Assembly: GCF_949628265.1 (NCBI RefSeq)
Contig: NC_088787.1
Coordinates: 36,630,844 to 36,694,843 of the forward strand
Source: Cloeon dipterum
Lineage: Eukaryota; Arthropoda; Insecta; Ephemeroptera; Baetidae
Length of the DNA stretch: 64,000 nt
Reading direction: 5' to 3'
Shown here: positions 42,140-53,601 of the stretch, piece by piece
How positions within the stretch are numbered: the first letter of the stretch is position 1
How the letters are laid out: each line of letters begins with the position of its first letter
Translations under genes and position numbers: made by a program
The notes under the pieces: model-generated
The model's database searches: none
Seen by the model: the letters and a program-made list of their open reading frames with translations, nothing else
Told to the model about the DNA's origin: nothing

Positions 42140-42183
42140 CGTCTTCAAGGGGACGCCAAAGCCGAGACCCGCCCGAGCAGTAA
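42140..42183 (+). pseudogene. 3' end of the gene interrupted at 33712
   Basis: Removing everything from 33713 to 42139 (insertions plus one GAGTGCAC) continues the upstream frame as ESAPSSRGRQSRDPPEQ and TAA at 42181-42183. AATAAA follows at about 42247, a plausible polyadenylation signal. Short in-frame continuation across the junction supports the insertion model. Confidence 0.6.
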
Positions 42184-42189
42184 AGGAAC

Positions 42190-44590
42190 TGACTGGAAGA
42201 GGCCACACGTTAGGAGAGGTTGATTTTCTGTATTTGTAAAATTGTTAAATAAAATCCCACTCCATCATCCAAGCCGACTCGTTTTATTGTCAACAACGTT
42301 GAGGGGCACATGCTGGGCGCCAGGTCTTAGCTCATGGAACGTTGTCTCAGCAAAACGAGGCTCCGCCACTTTTGAGAAGCTACCAGACCTTCCAGAACTT
42401 CCAGATCTTCAATATAAAAAAATTTTAATAAATTTAGTAATAGCCTGAGTTGGAAATATTTTAGTAGTATTATTAGTACTGGTGCATTTTAATTTCATGT
42501 TTGGACATATAATTAAATTTGCGTGTCATTATTTCCATAATTTTTAATTTGTAAACTGTGTTTATTAACTGTAAATGATTTACCACTCAGGAAGATAATT
42601 ATAAAGTAAATTAATTCATAACCTGGACGGCCTCAATAAAGGTCGGAGGGTTCGCATTTTGTTCAATCTTCTTGAGTGAAACAACACCCTCCGTGCTGAC
42701 CAACACCATGTACTTAACTGCGCGAAAACGCAACAGTTAATTCAAATCATAAATGACACTGCGAAAGCTAGATTCACAAAAGAGGCTGTGAAAATTATTG
42801 AGGGAATTAGCAACAATGTAGGTCGTGCCACCGCAGGGTTCATTAATTTTTATTGATGCGAGCCTCAATCAAATAATTTTCAATTGGTGACCAGCATCGT
42901 TCCACGTTGCGTGAGAGAAATTTGAAGCAGATGCCGATTTTAAAAATCATTCAATTTACGGATCGCAAATAAGCGAAAGAACCATTATTTTGAGACAATT
43001 AAAGCTCCAACTTGATGTAACGTGCAAGTCCCATGCAGAGATGCTTTTTCAGGTCGCTAATAACTGCATTCCGTATGAGGATGGCTCAAGAAATTATTGA
43101 TTTCAGATTTCAGAAGATTCTCACCTTCTCGGACTGCATGACTGAACCGAATGAGCGGGGAACGTGGTGCGTGGCGCTTAAAACCGTAATGGCATCTGAA
43201 TCACGATTATTGCTGTTTACCGCAAACGCAGGTCTGACGCCGGTCTGGCGACCTCTTTCAGGGGAAACCACGGTGAGATCGGTTCTGGGGCCCGTTTTTC
43301 GCGGTTTTTCGACGCCGCCATTGCCCCTTTGGCAGGCCGCTTCGGCTACATGTGACAATGACTTCCGCCCCTTTCAAGAAACGGGAGAGATCGGCTATAT
43401 TAACTTGAGAGTTGCCTCTTGCTCGAATTAACTACGCTTCGCCATCCCCCCCCCCCCCAAGAATCCCACGCCAAGCTCGCACTCGACGCGTGTGCACAAC
43501 ATATTTTATACCGGGTGCCCCTCCAAAATTCATTCATGATTTATCGGTTCCCTTCATCAATTCGCCATTAGTTCCGTTTCTAATTAATTCTCAAGATTCT
43601 CGCAAAATTCCATTCAGTTTTCTGTAAAATATACGGTGTTCGATATTTGCGCCTGGTCACGGCGTCTCTAAGGTCAGTATAACAGGCCAAAGAGTGTCAC
43701 AACAATCCGTCACGACCAGATATCTATAAAATGACACAACGTTAGGTCACCCCAAAGAGTGTAATTAATTTTGGAAATGTTAAAAGTTTAAACGACAGTT
43801 CAGGATAGATTGCCTTTTTTATCAGGACGATGACCGTGAAAAATTAATTCATATTCTTTGTTCTGAGCAGGAAGAGCACACACATGAATGAGAAGGGGAG
43901 GAAGCGAGGCTGTGAACAAGATGTGAGAGCGAAAAGTAGGCCGCTCAGCCAGTTTTCGGATAAATTCATTTTCCAAGCTATGAGCATTTTTGACGGCTTC
44001 CGTTACATTTAGATGTCAAAATTTTTTTTAATTGAAATTTGACGAGAGCTGAATAAATTTGAAAAACAATAAAAAATAGAGAAATTCCACTTCTTTTATG
44101 CATCTATAAAATTAAGTGTTGACTTTCATTAATATATTTTATATTATAATTATAAAGCTATAATGACACAGTTAATAAATCAATTTTAAATTAATATTAT
44201 TTTTCATTTCTAATTTTCAAAAATGTGAATTTATTTTCTAATTTTAAAACAATATTGTCTTAACACCAATATTTAAAAAAAATTGCAGAAAATTTCAATT
44301 TGTTGAGCAGACTAATTTTGTGGCATATGTCGGTAGCGCCCCCCGTTGGTAGTTATATTGGTGAGGAGGTTTTCGCTTTAATATGTTGTAGCAAAATTAT
44401 TATGAGCTGTTTATTCTCACAATTTGTCAAAGTACATTCATGTTATCACAGGTCAGTTTACAAATAGGAAAAAAGCATGTGAGAAAGGGCGACACTTCTG
44501 GAAAACAAGTTTCTAAGACTTTGTCCAGGAGGACATAGCCGAAGTGAGCCCAGACTAGTTACATTAAAATACATCACAGTAATCACACTA
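42190..44590. other. Region without a convincing gene
   Basis: AT-rich with a GC-richer patch at 43100-43400 that is open on both strands but shows no recognisable motif. An 11-base C run lies near 43450. TGGGCGCCAGG at about 42315 vaguely resembles a retroelement primer-binding site. Confidence 0.35.
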
Positions 44591-44599
44591 AAATCTTGC

Positions 44600-44780
44600 T
44601 TTCACATACGCCTTGCAGAGGGACGAAAACTGTGCCGCTGAGCAGTCCTTTAGTGCGGGCGGCATATCATTCCACATGCAGGGTTGTCGTGCACGTGTCA
44701 CGTCCATGACGACGCACTTCTTGGCGTTTAGCTGCATACCAAAATCTGATATGAAGTGATCAACCTGTCAAAAAATTAAT
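44600..44780 (-). pseudogene. Internally deleted non-LTR reverse transcriptase fragment
   Basis: Minus strand, one frame: VDHFISDFGMQLNAKKCVVM, a segment that normally follows the FADD motif ('...LN..K...m'), joins directly to CMWNDMPPALKDCSAAQFSS and a stop, the usual C-terminal 'WN.lP..l' end. About 250 residues that lie between these in intact proteins are missing. A 3' UTR with AATAAA (about 44410, minus strand) follows. Confidence 0.65.
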
Positions 44781-45016
44781 TACATTAATTAATACATAAA
44801 TGGTTTTTTATAAATCAAAATCGAGCAATATTTGAAAGGCTCAAACTTTGGGTCCAGCGCGAGCTGGATAAAAAATCAAACGTAGTGGCATACTCTATCT
44901 CAATTTTAGCTGTGGGGGAAGAGAACCAAATTGGTTCAAGCTGTTCAGCAAATGGGGAGGGAAGAGACCAATAAGGGTATTTTTTTTCCAACAGCCAGTT
45001 CCAAAGGCGAAGCGTT

Positions 45017-45081
45017 CTGAGTGCAAAAGGCGCAGCTCTGACTGAGTGCAAAAGGCGCAGCTCTGACTGAGTGCAAATGGA
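45017..45081. repeat. 25-bp tandem repeat, about 2.5 copies
   Basis: CTGAGTGCAAAAGGCGCAGC begins at 45017, 45042 and (partly) 45067. Confidence 0.85.
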
Positions 45082-45297
45082 GAAGCTTGCTGTTCCAAGT
45101 CATCCCTTAGAATGGCAATTTCAGGTAGTTGTTTTATAAAGTGGCTTTTAAGCGTTTCTATCTTATAGTGATATGTTCATCAGAAAACCGAGAACAGCAA
45201 AAGAAAAAACATCTACCGCTGCATCTTGTATCTTAATCCGTATAAAAAACCCACCCTTTTAACAAATATCGGAGGTGAAAACAACCCTTCCACAGCT

Positions 45298-46194
45298 TCA
45301 ATCCCCAGCCCAATTTTCAATTCCTAGAAGATTCAGGTGGTCTTCATACCTATATAACAACATATATAGCTTTTAGAATCAAAATACGTTTCCTATGACC
45401 ACTTACGAGTAATCCACTTGAGATTTGGCATCCTGAATATACGCCGGAATCGTGGTCAGGTCATGCATCCTTACACTGCGGCGAGATACAAACAGATGCC
45501 TGCCCTCGTGGGTTGTCCGGACCCTGGTATCTAGCTCATGGTACTCATTCTGCCTCTCTCTGCACCTCCGGTTAAAATCCTGGTATCCGCGTTGGCTTTC
45601 CGGGAGCCACCTGAAACGATTTAGCATGCAAAATAGCCCACCAATCCACAAATACATTCGATCATCTTACATTCTCAAACCGGACCCCTCAACATTCCCG
45701 ATCTGCACCGCAAAAAAATACCCAGGGAGCACCTGCAAAAATTCTAAACCCATGTCACCCTTAAATTACTAACATCCGGCAGCTAATAAAATACTAACAG
45801 CATGCGAATATTCATGGACAAAACTTACCGGAGTGAAACCAGGCAGCCGCTCGTTCATGCATCGCCTCTTGTTCAACTCATCCCTCTCTCTCACGACTAA
45901 GGTCACACCTCCAGTCAAGGGAACACCCTTCACGTTCGTTCTGCATTCCGAATTACACCAAAAAGCACACAAAACGCACGAAATAACAAAAAAAAAACAG
46001 CCGGTCGCGATGCAAACACGCTGACAACACGTGGTTGAAGAAGCATAAAATGCCGATGCGGATGCTGATGCTCAATTGTTTCAGCGATGCAGCACACACC
46101 TTCAGCTCGGTGATTCCGTTTAAAAAACCGGTTACGATTATTGCGCAACGGTTGTTCCGGCCGGTGAACGCGTCGCGAACCGAAACAGTGGCCC
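45298..46194 (-). CDS. Unrecognised spliced gene, 3' exons (split by element 3)
   Basis: Minus strand. Exon 46194-46100 continues the exon at 50663 across element 3 and ends ITELK before GTGTGT. A further exon (about 45940-45829) reads VKGVPLTGGVTLVVRERDEL and LPGFTP before GTAAGT. The next three exons join in perfect phase: 45732-45671 (LPGYFFAVQIGNVEGSGLR), 45610-45407 (WLPESQRGYQDFNRRCRERQ, HLFVSRRSVRMHDLTTIPAY) and 45349-45298 (YEDHLNLLGIENWAGD, TGA). The junction between the first and second listed exons is not resolved (phases do not match). I recognise no domain. Three clean junctions and an open frame suggest a real gene or an intact mobile-element gene. Confidence 0.55.
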
Positions 46195-46199
46195 CGCCC

Positions 46200-46640
46200 A
46201 CCAAGAAATGAGACGTCCCTGGGCCGTTCAAAACCTGTCTCGTCCAAAGGTCCTGGAGACGTACCATCTGAAGGATTTTGACCGTACCCTGGTACGTCCC
46301 TGAGTCGTATGTGATGGACGAGTCAAATTTGAGACGAGTCGAGTCCGACCAGTTTGGGACCTTTTCGGAACACCCCGGCCCACGCGGCCCGGCTCGACCC
46401 CCGCGTCCCAGCTGGGCCCCACAGCCTCTTTGGGCCTTCTAAATGCCTTTAGTGGCCCATAGGGACTAGTAATGACCCACGATTGGGCTCATTTTCAGCT
46501 TGACCGAAATAGACGGAAAAAAGACGTACGGAGGACGTTATTTTACAAGTCAGGAAAAGTTTGAGACGAGACAGGAAAAAGATGGCTCATGGACGTTTTT
46601 CTTGTCTCGTCTCAATCTTGTTCAGAAACTAGTCCAAGAT
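46200..46640. repeat. Left subterminal array of element 3
   Basis: GAGACGTCC, CTGTCTCGTCC, GGACGAGTCAAATTTGAGAC, GAGTCGAGTC, GACGAGAC and CGTCTC words in both orientations. Confidence 0.75.
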
Positions 46641-46902
46641 GTCCTTTTCGCGCTAAGTTTTAGTTCCCTGCAGAAAATGTGGCCTAAAACCTACACTAAA
46701 AATGAGGTTAGCTTGAGAGAAAATCAATTTAAGTTTTAGGTACAAGGTGCTAAGTTTAATAATTCATAAAAACGTTTACACATAATATTGACAACAGGAG
46801 GAAATTTTTCTTTGAGAACCTTTTACATAAGAGCGAACACGACCTTAGACTGCTGTCGGCGCGGCCACCTGGCAAGCAGCTTTGACGGGGGTCGGAGGTG
46901 GC

Positions 46903-49285
46903 TCAGGTTAGGGAGCGAGGGTTTGGCGGGTTGGACTCCTTGCATGTCACCTCCTTCAGACCTGAATAAACACAAATTGAATTTATTACACATGGTGACC
47001 ACGCGGTAAGGAGACACTTCATTAATGTATAACAAAAGTGGGCGTGTAAAATGATTTTTTACTATATATAGAGAGTGGCAATGTTCTTCATATCATTTAT
47101 TATCAAAGAAGTTTCTTTTGTACACCGATTAAATGTCGCAAAATTCAAAATTCATGACTTTTCCACTTAGATGGAGAGGGAGTGACGCCTAAAAGAGCTG
47201 TCTCACAAGACTTGATAGTACTATTTTTCCCATTTTATTTGTAATTAAAAAAAAATATTGAAATGCTTTATCTTAGAGATCATATTTACTCATGAAGTAG
47301 AGTTTACCTATCAATAAAGACAATAATTTATCAATTTCAAGCAGCAAAACATGCAAATTGAGCGTTACTTCTGTAATTCTAGCATCTCACTACATAAAAT
47401 CCAAAATTTTATCGCTTTCTCCCACTATATTAAGGCGGCAAAACTTTTAAAATTAATCGTTTGAGTATTTCCTTATGTCAGGGAAGAGCATTGGTAGATA
47501 CAAAAATTTTATACATCATGTGGGCCAATTACGAATTATTTTAAAAGCAGCCGCCACAAACAAAGTGTCTCGCTACCTTGCGGACACCATACTATGCATT
47601 ATATGCATATTTGAATAGTTAAGATTTATGATTTATTTTTTAATAAGTGTGCATGTTTTGATTTCTTAAATTACGGACAGGCTTGAAAGTGCAAAGTGTG
47701 TAATATGTATATATTATATTACGCATTAGCAGAATTAGCTAAATATTCACAATTAGCAGAATTGACACCAAAATAAACATGTGCTGTATGATGTAATCTG
47801 TGAAATTTATAAGGGAAAAATTACATTGCATGGTATTTGTGTACGAATGTAAAATATTGCGTGCCGTAAATTCGATTGTCGGCTTTGACATTACATAATC
47901 GTGCACTAGGCTAAAATGATGCATGAAAATTTGAGCAACACAACAAGAATTAATTTTTTTATATTATTTAAGCCTAATGCATTATTGTACAGCATAATGT
48001 ACATAATGTCACAAGCCAAAACAATTGAATTTACTGCATGCATATCCTTTACATTCGCATACATGCATGTAATGCGGTTTTTCCTTGGTAAATCGTGAAG
48101 AAAAAAATTATAGATACAGCGCATGTTCGTTCTGGCATCAATTAAAAATTATGTTAATAATTAGAAGAGCAATTAACATTAAATACTTGGTGAATTATGT
48201 ATGTGCATTGTATGTTGTGGTTAATTGTGTTATTATTTTAGTAGTTATTGGATACTATACAAGAAGCAAGAAATCAAAACAAGAAGTATCTTAAGATACA
48301 TACTTATTTCAAAATAAACCATGTTAATAAATCATAAAACAAAATACATAGCATCTGTATGTAATAATAATAATTAATGCACGCTATTGTGGTACTCAAA
48401 TAAATAATATGCATACATACCGATACATACATACTCTTCAAAATGAAAAATGAATGCATAATCATATATATGTATCATATCATACATACATTACTATGTA
48501 AGTGCAAGTGAACATGCATGCAAGTATGTATGTATGATACGTCATACCCACACGTAACGGATAATATTACATAAATGCCGAAATATTGTGCATTATTTAC
48601 ATACATTAAAATAGATACGTCATACATAAACCTAATTCATGCATGTAGAAAATTACGTTTGAAAGTCATGCATTCATTTGTCTTACACGATGAAGTTCAT
48701 GTATGCGTATGTATCTAAACAGGAAAAAATATCAAAATCTTACCAGAAAATATCACAATGCCAGGGCCAGGGGTCGCAAGTTTCAGGGCGTTAGTATCAT
48801 CCGCTAAGCAGCATAACACGAGTTGTATTGTTGTCACGCAAGCCGCGGGCACGGGTCTGTAAGAAAAATGGGACAAATAATTAATTAATAACAAACAAAT
48901 CGGCGAAACAGACATTTTGAACTTTGAACCATGAGCGGCGAGAACAAAATAAACAAATAGCAAGTCCTTACCTGGGGTTATTTGCGGATAAAACAGCTTG
49001 TCCTGCATCCTTGGCTTCTTGCTGGCCGACTCGAGGGCGAAAATTCGGCCGAACATGGGTAAAATTTGACGAGCCGACATCCAACGGCTTTTCTTTAGCA
49101 CTCGCGCGGTTTGCCGGCGTCTCCGCATGCTCCGGTCGGCTCGGCTGACTAGTGATAATGACTAACTCTCGTCTACAGCGCAGCAGCAGCACGCAAGTGA
49201 AGTGACACCGGACCGCGCTCATTGGCTCGCTGCAGCTAGTGCGATAATGCGCGTGTTTTTTCAAAAGTTTCAAAGTTTGAATCAC
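46903..49285 (-). CDS. Possible small spliced gene inside element 3
   Basis: Minus strand. A GC-rich stretch with GCTGCTGCTGCGC (49170-49260) precedes an open exon to 48972 (including DVGSSNFTHVRPNFRPRVGQ) with donor GTAAGG. It joins in phase 2 to exon 48856-48744 (PVPAACVTTIQLVLCCLADD) with donor GTAAGA, which joins in phase 1 to 46961-46903 ending in TGA. Two phase-consistent junctions are suggestive only. The protein is unrecognised and short. It parallels the promoter/exon segments of elements 1 and 2. Confidence 0.3.
47585..48720. repeat. Cryptic simple sequence rich in ATGCAT and TACATA words
   Basis: More than 1 kb of AT-rich sequence in which ATGCAT, GCATGCA, TGTATGTA and CATACATAC recur irregularly. 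No coding signal is seen. Confidence 0.6.
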
Positions 49286-49854
49286 GGCTTCGACTATTCT
49301 GGCGAGGTGGCGGGATTTCCGAAGATGAGGAAATAATGCAGCTGCATGCAGCTATCCTATTTCCGATCTCATTAAATCGATTAAATCTAATACAAAATGG
49401 CTGAAATTTACGAAATTTACGCTACTTAAAATTTATAATTCGGCGCGCGTGCCTGCTTTTTTCTAACCGCGGATGAATCCCGGCGCAGGTTGTGCACCTT
49501 CGAAAATTATCTTGGGTGACGAGAGTTTTGGGCCCGACGGACCCGTAAGGACTTCGCAGGAGCTCCTCGAGTAAATCGCGTTCGACGATGTTTTTTCCCC
49601 CGCAAATTTTCACCGCTCGTGCTATCCTCGACCATGACCCCTCATCAGATAGGTCCTTGGCTCGCCTTCCATGGGCAATACCCTGACAACCTTTCTCAGG
49701 GTACCCCAACCTGAGATCGCGTCCGAAGCGTAATTTTGGTGCTTTTTCTGCACTTTATTTCATAGTTAGAGATGCAATCATAAAATCACACTATTTTGTC
49801 CAAAAATTTCTTCACTTATCACGTTCTAGAGTTGCTAAATTCAAGATGTCAAAA

Positions 49855-50610
49855 TCTGGACTCGACTCGACTCGACCTTTCCTTGCACCAATTATGAACC
49901 ACTTTGAAATCATGGGAAATCTCCTTTTTTTATTGACAAACTTAGTTTTTGAACTTAAAAGGACCAATATCTTACTCTTAGATTTCAAAATTTTAAATCC
50001 TAAACTTCAAAATTTTTGAAATGTCCGAAACTAGTCTCGACTTGACTCGTCTTTGAGCGGACACAGTCGACATGTCCTAAGCTGGACTTGACTTGACTCG
50101 ACTCGTCCTTGGATGGGTTTGAAACCACTTTTAAATAAAAGGAAATTCACCGTTTTGATGGTAGAAATTATAGCTTCTTATCACAAGGACCATTTTGACG
50201 CCCTCAAATTCAAAATAATTTAATTTTAACCATGATTATTTTCAAATGTCCGAAATCGGTCTCGACTTGACTCGTCTCTAATCGGACACAGTCGTAATGT
50301 CCTATACTGGACTTGACTTGACTCGACTCGTCCTTGGATGGGTTTGAAACCACTTTTAAATAAAAGGAAATTAACCGTTTCAATGGTGGAAATTATAGCT
50401 ACTTCGCAAAAGGACCATTTTGCCGCTCTCAAATTCAAAAAAAAATTAAATCAAACCATTATTATTTTCAAATGTCCTTAACTGGTCTTGACTCGACTCA
50501 TCAATTATTGGACAGGACAAAGAGGACGAGTTTAAGCACCGGATTTGGACCGTCCAAAACTGGTCCACACCGGTCCGTCCCGTCTGACTCGTCAAAACTT
50601 GTCCAATTTC
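49855..50610. repeat. Right subterminal array of element 3, with about 219-bp tandem units
   Basis: TTTCAAATGTCC plus GGTCTCGACTTGACTCGTC recur near 50010, 50230 and 50460 with shared AT-rich spacers (GGATGGGTTTGAAACCACTT). GACTCGACTCG words are frequent throughout. Confidence 0.8.
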
Positions 50611-50618
50611 TTGGTGGG

Positions 50619-50663
50619 CGCCCAGTACCGCCCCACAGCAGGCCACGCCCAAGGGCTGCCAAC
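50619..50663 (-). CDS. Upstream half of the exon split by element 3
   Basis: Minus strand, after a TTTCTTAG acceptor: WQPLGVACCGAVLG. Deleting element 3 and one CG joins this to GATVSVRDAFTGRNNRCAII at 46194 in the same frame. Exons further upstream were not found before the satellite. Confidence 0.5.
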
Positions 50664-50696
50664 CTAAGAAACCGTTTGTTCATGTATTTTTCGCGT

Positions 50697-50822
50697 GATG
50701 TCGTAAGTGACTGTCAATTATTGCATCTTTTCCGTCACTTATGGCATCTTTGTTGGGATGCTATGTGACAAAATTTTAACAGATGCCATAAGTGACAGAA
50801 ATGATGCCATAAGTGACATTAC
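50697..50822. repeat. Small array of GATGCCATAAGTGAC words
   Basis: GATGTCGTAAGTGAC, its inverse GTCACTTATGGCATC, then GATGCCATAAGTGACA twice more within 125 bp. It looks like a subterminal array of a fourth element of the kind seen in elements 1-3, but no partner is in view. Confidence 0.6.
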
Positions 50823-50950
50823 TCAAATACTCTTAATATTTTGGTCAAGCATTGGTTCAAAATTGTATGAGTAATTTTATTTTATATTAACACAATATTA
50901 TGTAACAACCATCCTGATTGTAATTATTAAAATTTTAATTTATTAAATGT

Positions 50951-51145
50951 AATGAAGACGACATTCTACATGGTGACGAGGAGCAAGAGCTTCAGTTTTC
51001 GTCGTCATTTGAAAGTCTCCATGGTAATCACCCTAATAACTTCCAATTAAAATACTTTGATAAATAACAATTATTACAGAACCTGAACCTGTGGCCAAAA
51101 AATACCGGATTGAAACCCAAACTTTCGTTTCGAACGAAACTTCAG
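50951..51145 (+). CDS. Two possible exons of an unrecognised plus-strand gene
   Basis: Exon about 50951-51023 encodes DDILHGDEEQELQFSSSFES and ends at CCATG before GTAATC. It joins in phase 1, across a short intron ending ATTACAG, to exon 51080-51145 (PVAKKYRIETQTFVSNETS), which ends TTCAG before GTATAA. No further exons were found before the satellite. The protein is acidic and not recognised. Confidence 0.3.
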
Positions 51146-51149
51146 GTAT

Positions 51150-51736
51150 AATATAATCTTTGATATTCCAAACATTGAGCTATAAAAAATTAAATTTTTT
51201 AATTTAAACTGGATAATGATAACAATATTTGAAACTTCAAATACAAAAAATAAAACAAATATGGCATTACTTCATAGCGTTCGCCGGGCCTGGTATTTTT
51301 TTCGGTGCCCGACAATGCTCGGGTACGAAGATTTTAAAAAATCCAGATCATGCTTTCGGCTTCAACTAGTAAAGACCTCAAACCTCATTCTCGTCCGCTT
51401 TCAGAACAGAAATTCAAATTCATTGCAATTTTTTCAATTTTATTACACATTCTTTTTCAACAAGAGAGCAAAGAGGGTTGGGCAGAAAAAATATAGGGTT
51501 GCAAATATCCACATTATTTAAAAAAAATGCAGTGCAGTGGTAAATAACATCTTTTTAACAAGTTTTGCTGGCCATGTTTGCGCCTCACAATCGGTTTTTA
51601 ACAGTTTTTCAAATATTAGCTCATGAACTCGACTTACAAAATTGTGAAAGATGATATTTTTTAAAATTGAGGCAGAAAATGACAATTTAAAAGAAAAAAC
51701 TGCACTGTGGAGGGAATTTGCGGTTGGAGCAGTCAA
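51150..51736. other. Gene-free stretch before the satellite
   Basis: AT-rich, with no recognisable gene or element end. Confidence 0.4.
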
Positions 51737-52881
51737 AACCAAAGTTATCGATTTCCATTTATACGACCGAATAATATTTCTAAGATTGATGGACTTTTAA
51801 GAATGTTTGACCAAAACTATCGATTCCCGTTATTAAAACCGACCAAACCTTAGAAGATTGATGGAATACCAAGAATGTTTGACCAAATCTACCGATTTTC
51901 TTTCATACGAGCGAAAAATCTTTCAATAATTGATGGAATTCCAAGAATGTTTGACCAAAACTATCGATTTCCATTCATAGGACCGAATAATCTTTCGAAG
52001 ATTGATCGAATTCTAAGAATTACAGATCAAAACTATCGATTCCATTTCTTAAAACTGACCAATCTTTTAAAGATTGATGAAATTCCAAGAATGTTTGACC
52101 AAAACTTTCGTTCCCATGATTATAACCAAACAATCTTTTGAAGATTGATAGAATTCCGAGAATATTTAACCAAAGTTATCGATTTCCTTTCATACGACTG
52201 AATGATATTACGAAGATTGATGGAATTTTAAGAATGTTTGACCAAAACTATCGATTCCCGTTATTAGAACAGACCAATCTTTCGAAAATTGATGGAAGTC
52301 CAAGAATGATTGACCAAAACTATCGATTCCCGTTATTATAACCGACCGAACCTTAGAAGATTGATGGAATACCAGGAATGTTTGACCAAACCTAACGATT
52401 TTCTTTCATACGAGCGAAAAATCTTTCAAAGATTGATGGAATCCCAAGAATGTTTGACCAAAACTATCGATTTCCATACATAGGACCGAATAATCTTTCG
52501 AAGATTGATCGAATTCCAAGAATTACAGATCAAAACTATCGATTCCCTTTCTTAAAACTGACCAATGTTTTGAAGATTGATGAAATTCCAAGAATGTTTG
52601 ACCAAAACTATCGATTTCCTTACATAGGACCGAATAATCTTTTGAAGATTGATGGAAAACCAAGAATTTAAAACCAAAACTATCGATATCCTTTAATAGG
52701 ACCGAATAATCTTTTGAAGATTGATAGAATTCCGAAAATGTTTAACCAAAGTTATCGATTTCCTTTCATACGACTGAATGATATTACGAAGATTGATGGA
52801 ATTCTAAGAATGTTTGACCAAAACTATCGATTCCCGTTATTAGAACAGACCGAACCTTAGAAGATTGATGGAATACCAGGA

Positions 52882-53601
52882 ATGTTTGACCAAAACTATC
52901 GATTTCCATACATAGGACCGAATAATCTTTCGAAGATTGATCGAATTCCAAGAATTACAGATCAAAACTATCGATTCCCTTTCTTAAAACTGACTAATCT
53001 TTTGAAGATTGATGAAATTCCAAGAAAGTATGACCAAAACTATCGATTTCCTTTAATAGGACCGAATAATCTTTTGAAGATTGATAGAATTCCGAAAATG
53101 TTTAACCAAAGTTATCGATTTCCATTTATACGACCGAATAATATTTCTAAGATTGATGGACTTTTAAGAATGTTTGACCAAAACTATCGATTCCCGTTAT
53201 TAGAACCGACCAAACCTTCGAAGATTGATGGAATACCAAGAATGTTTAACCAAATCTACCGATTTTCTTTCATACGAGCGAAAAATCTTTCAATGATTGA
53301 TGGAATTCCAAGAATGTTTGACCAAAACTATAGATTTCCATTCATAGGACCGAATAATCTTTCGAAGATTGATCGAATTCCAAGAATTACAGATCAAAAC
53401 TATCGATTCCATTTCTTAAAACTGACCATTCTTTTGAAGATTGATGAAATTCCAAGAATGTTTGACCAAAACTATCGATTCCCGTTATTATAACCGACCG
53501 AACCTTAGAAGATTGATGGAATACCAGGAATGTTTGACCAAATCTGACGATTTTCTTTCATACGAGCGAAAAATCTTTCAAAGATTGATGGAATTCCAAG
53601 A
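52882..53601 (+). repeat. Satellite higher-order unit, copy 1 (ten monomers, 720 bp)
   Basis: Ten distinguishable monomers in order, starting with the PYIGPNNLSKIDRIPRI type and ending with the AKNLSKIDGIPRM type. The next unit starts exactly 720 bp later. Confidence 0.85.

Larger units (their letters stand above)
46197..50618. mobile_element. Element 3: 4.4-kb DNA transposon, CCCACCAAGAAAT ends, CG duplication
   Basis: Left end CCCACCAAGAAATGAG at 46197. Right end, read inward from 50618, CCCACCAAGAAATTGG: 13 identical terminal bases. CG flanks both sides (46195-46196, 50619-50620). Subterminal regions are arrays of GACGAGTC, GACTCGTC and CGACTCGACT words. Removing the element restores a reading frame in the split gene, which fixes the ends independently. 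Inside are a long simple-sequence region and minus-strand exon-like segments (49285-46903). No transposase is recognised. Confidence 0.8.

Noticed and set aside
43033..43431. 132-codon plus-strand open frame in a GC-richer patch
   Set aside because: The opposite strand is open as well, there is no recognisable motif, and no splice or polyadenylation context was found.
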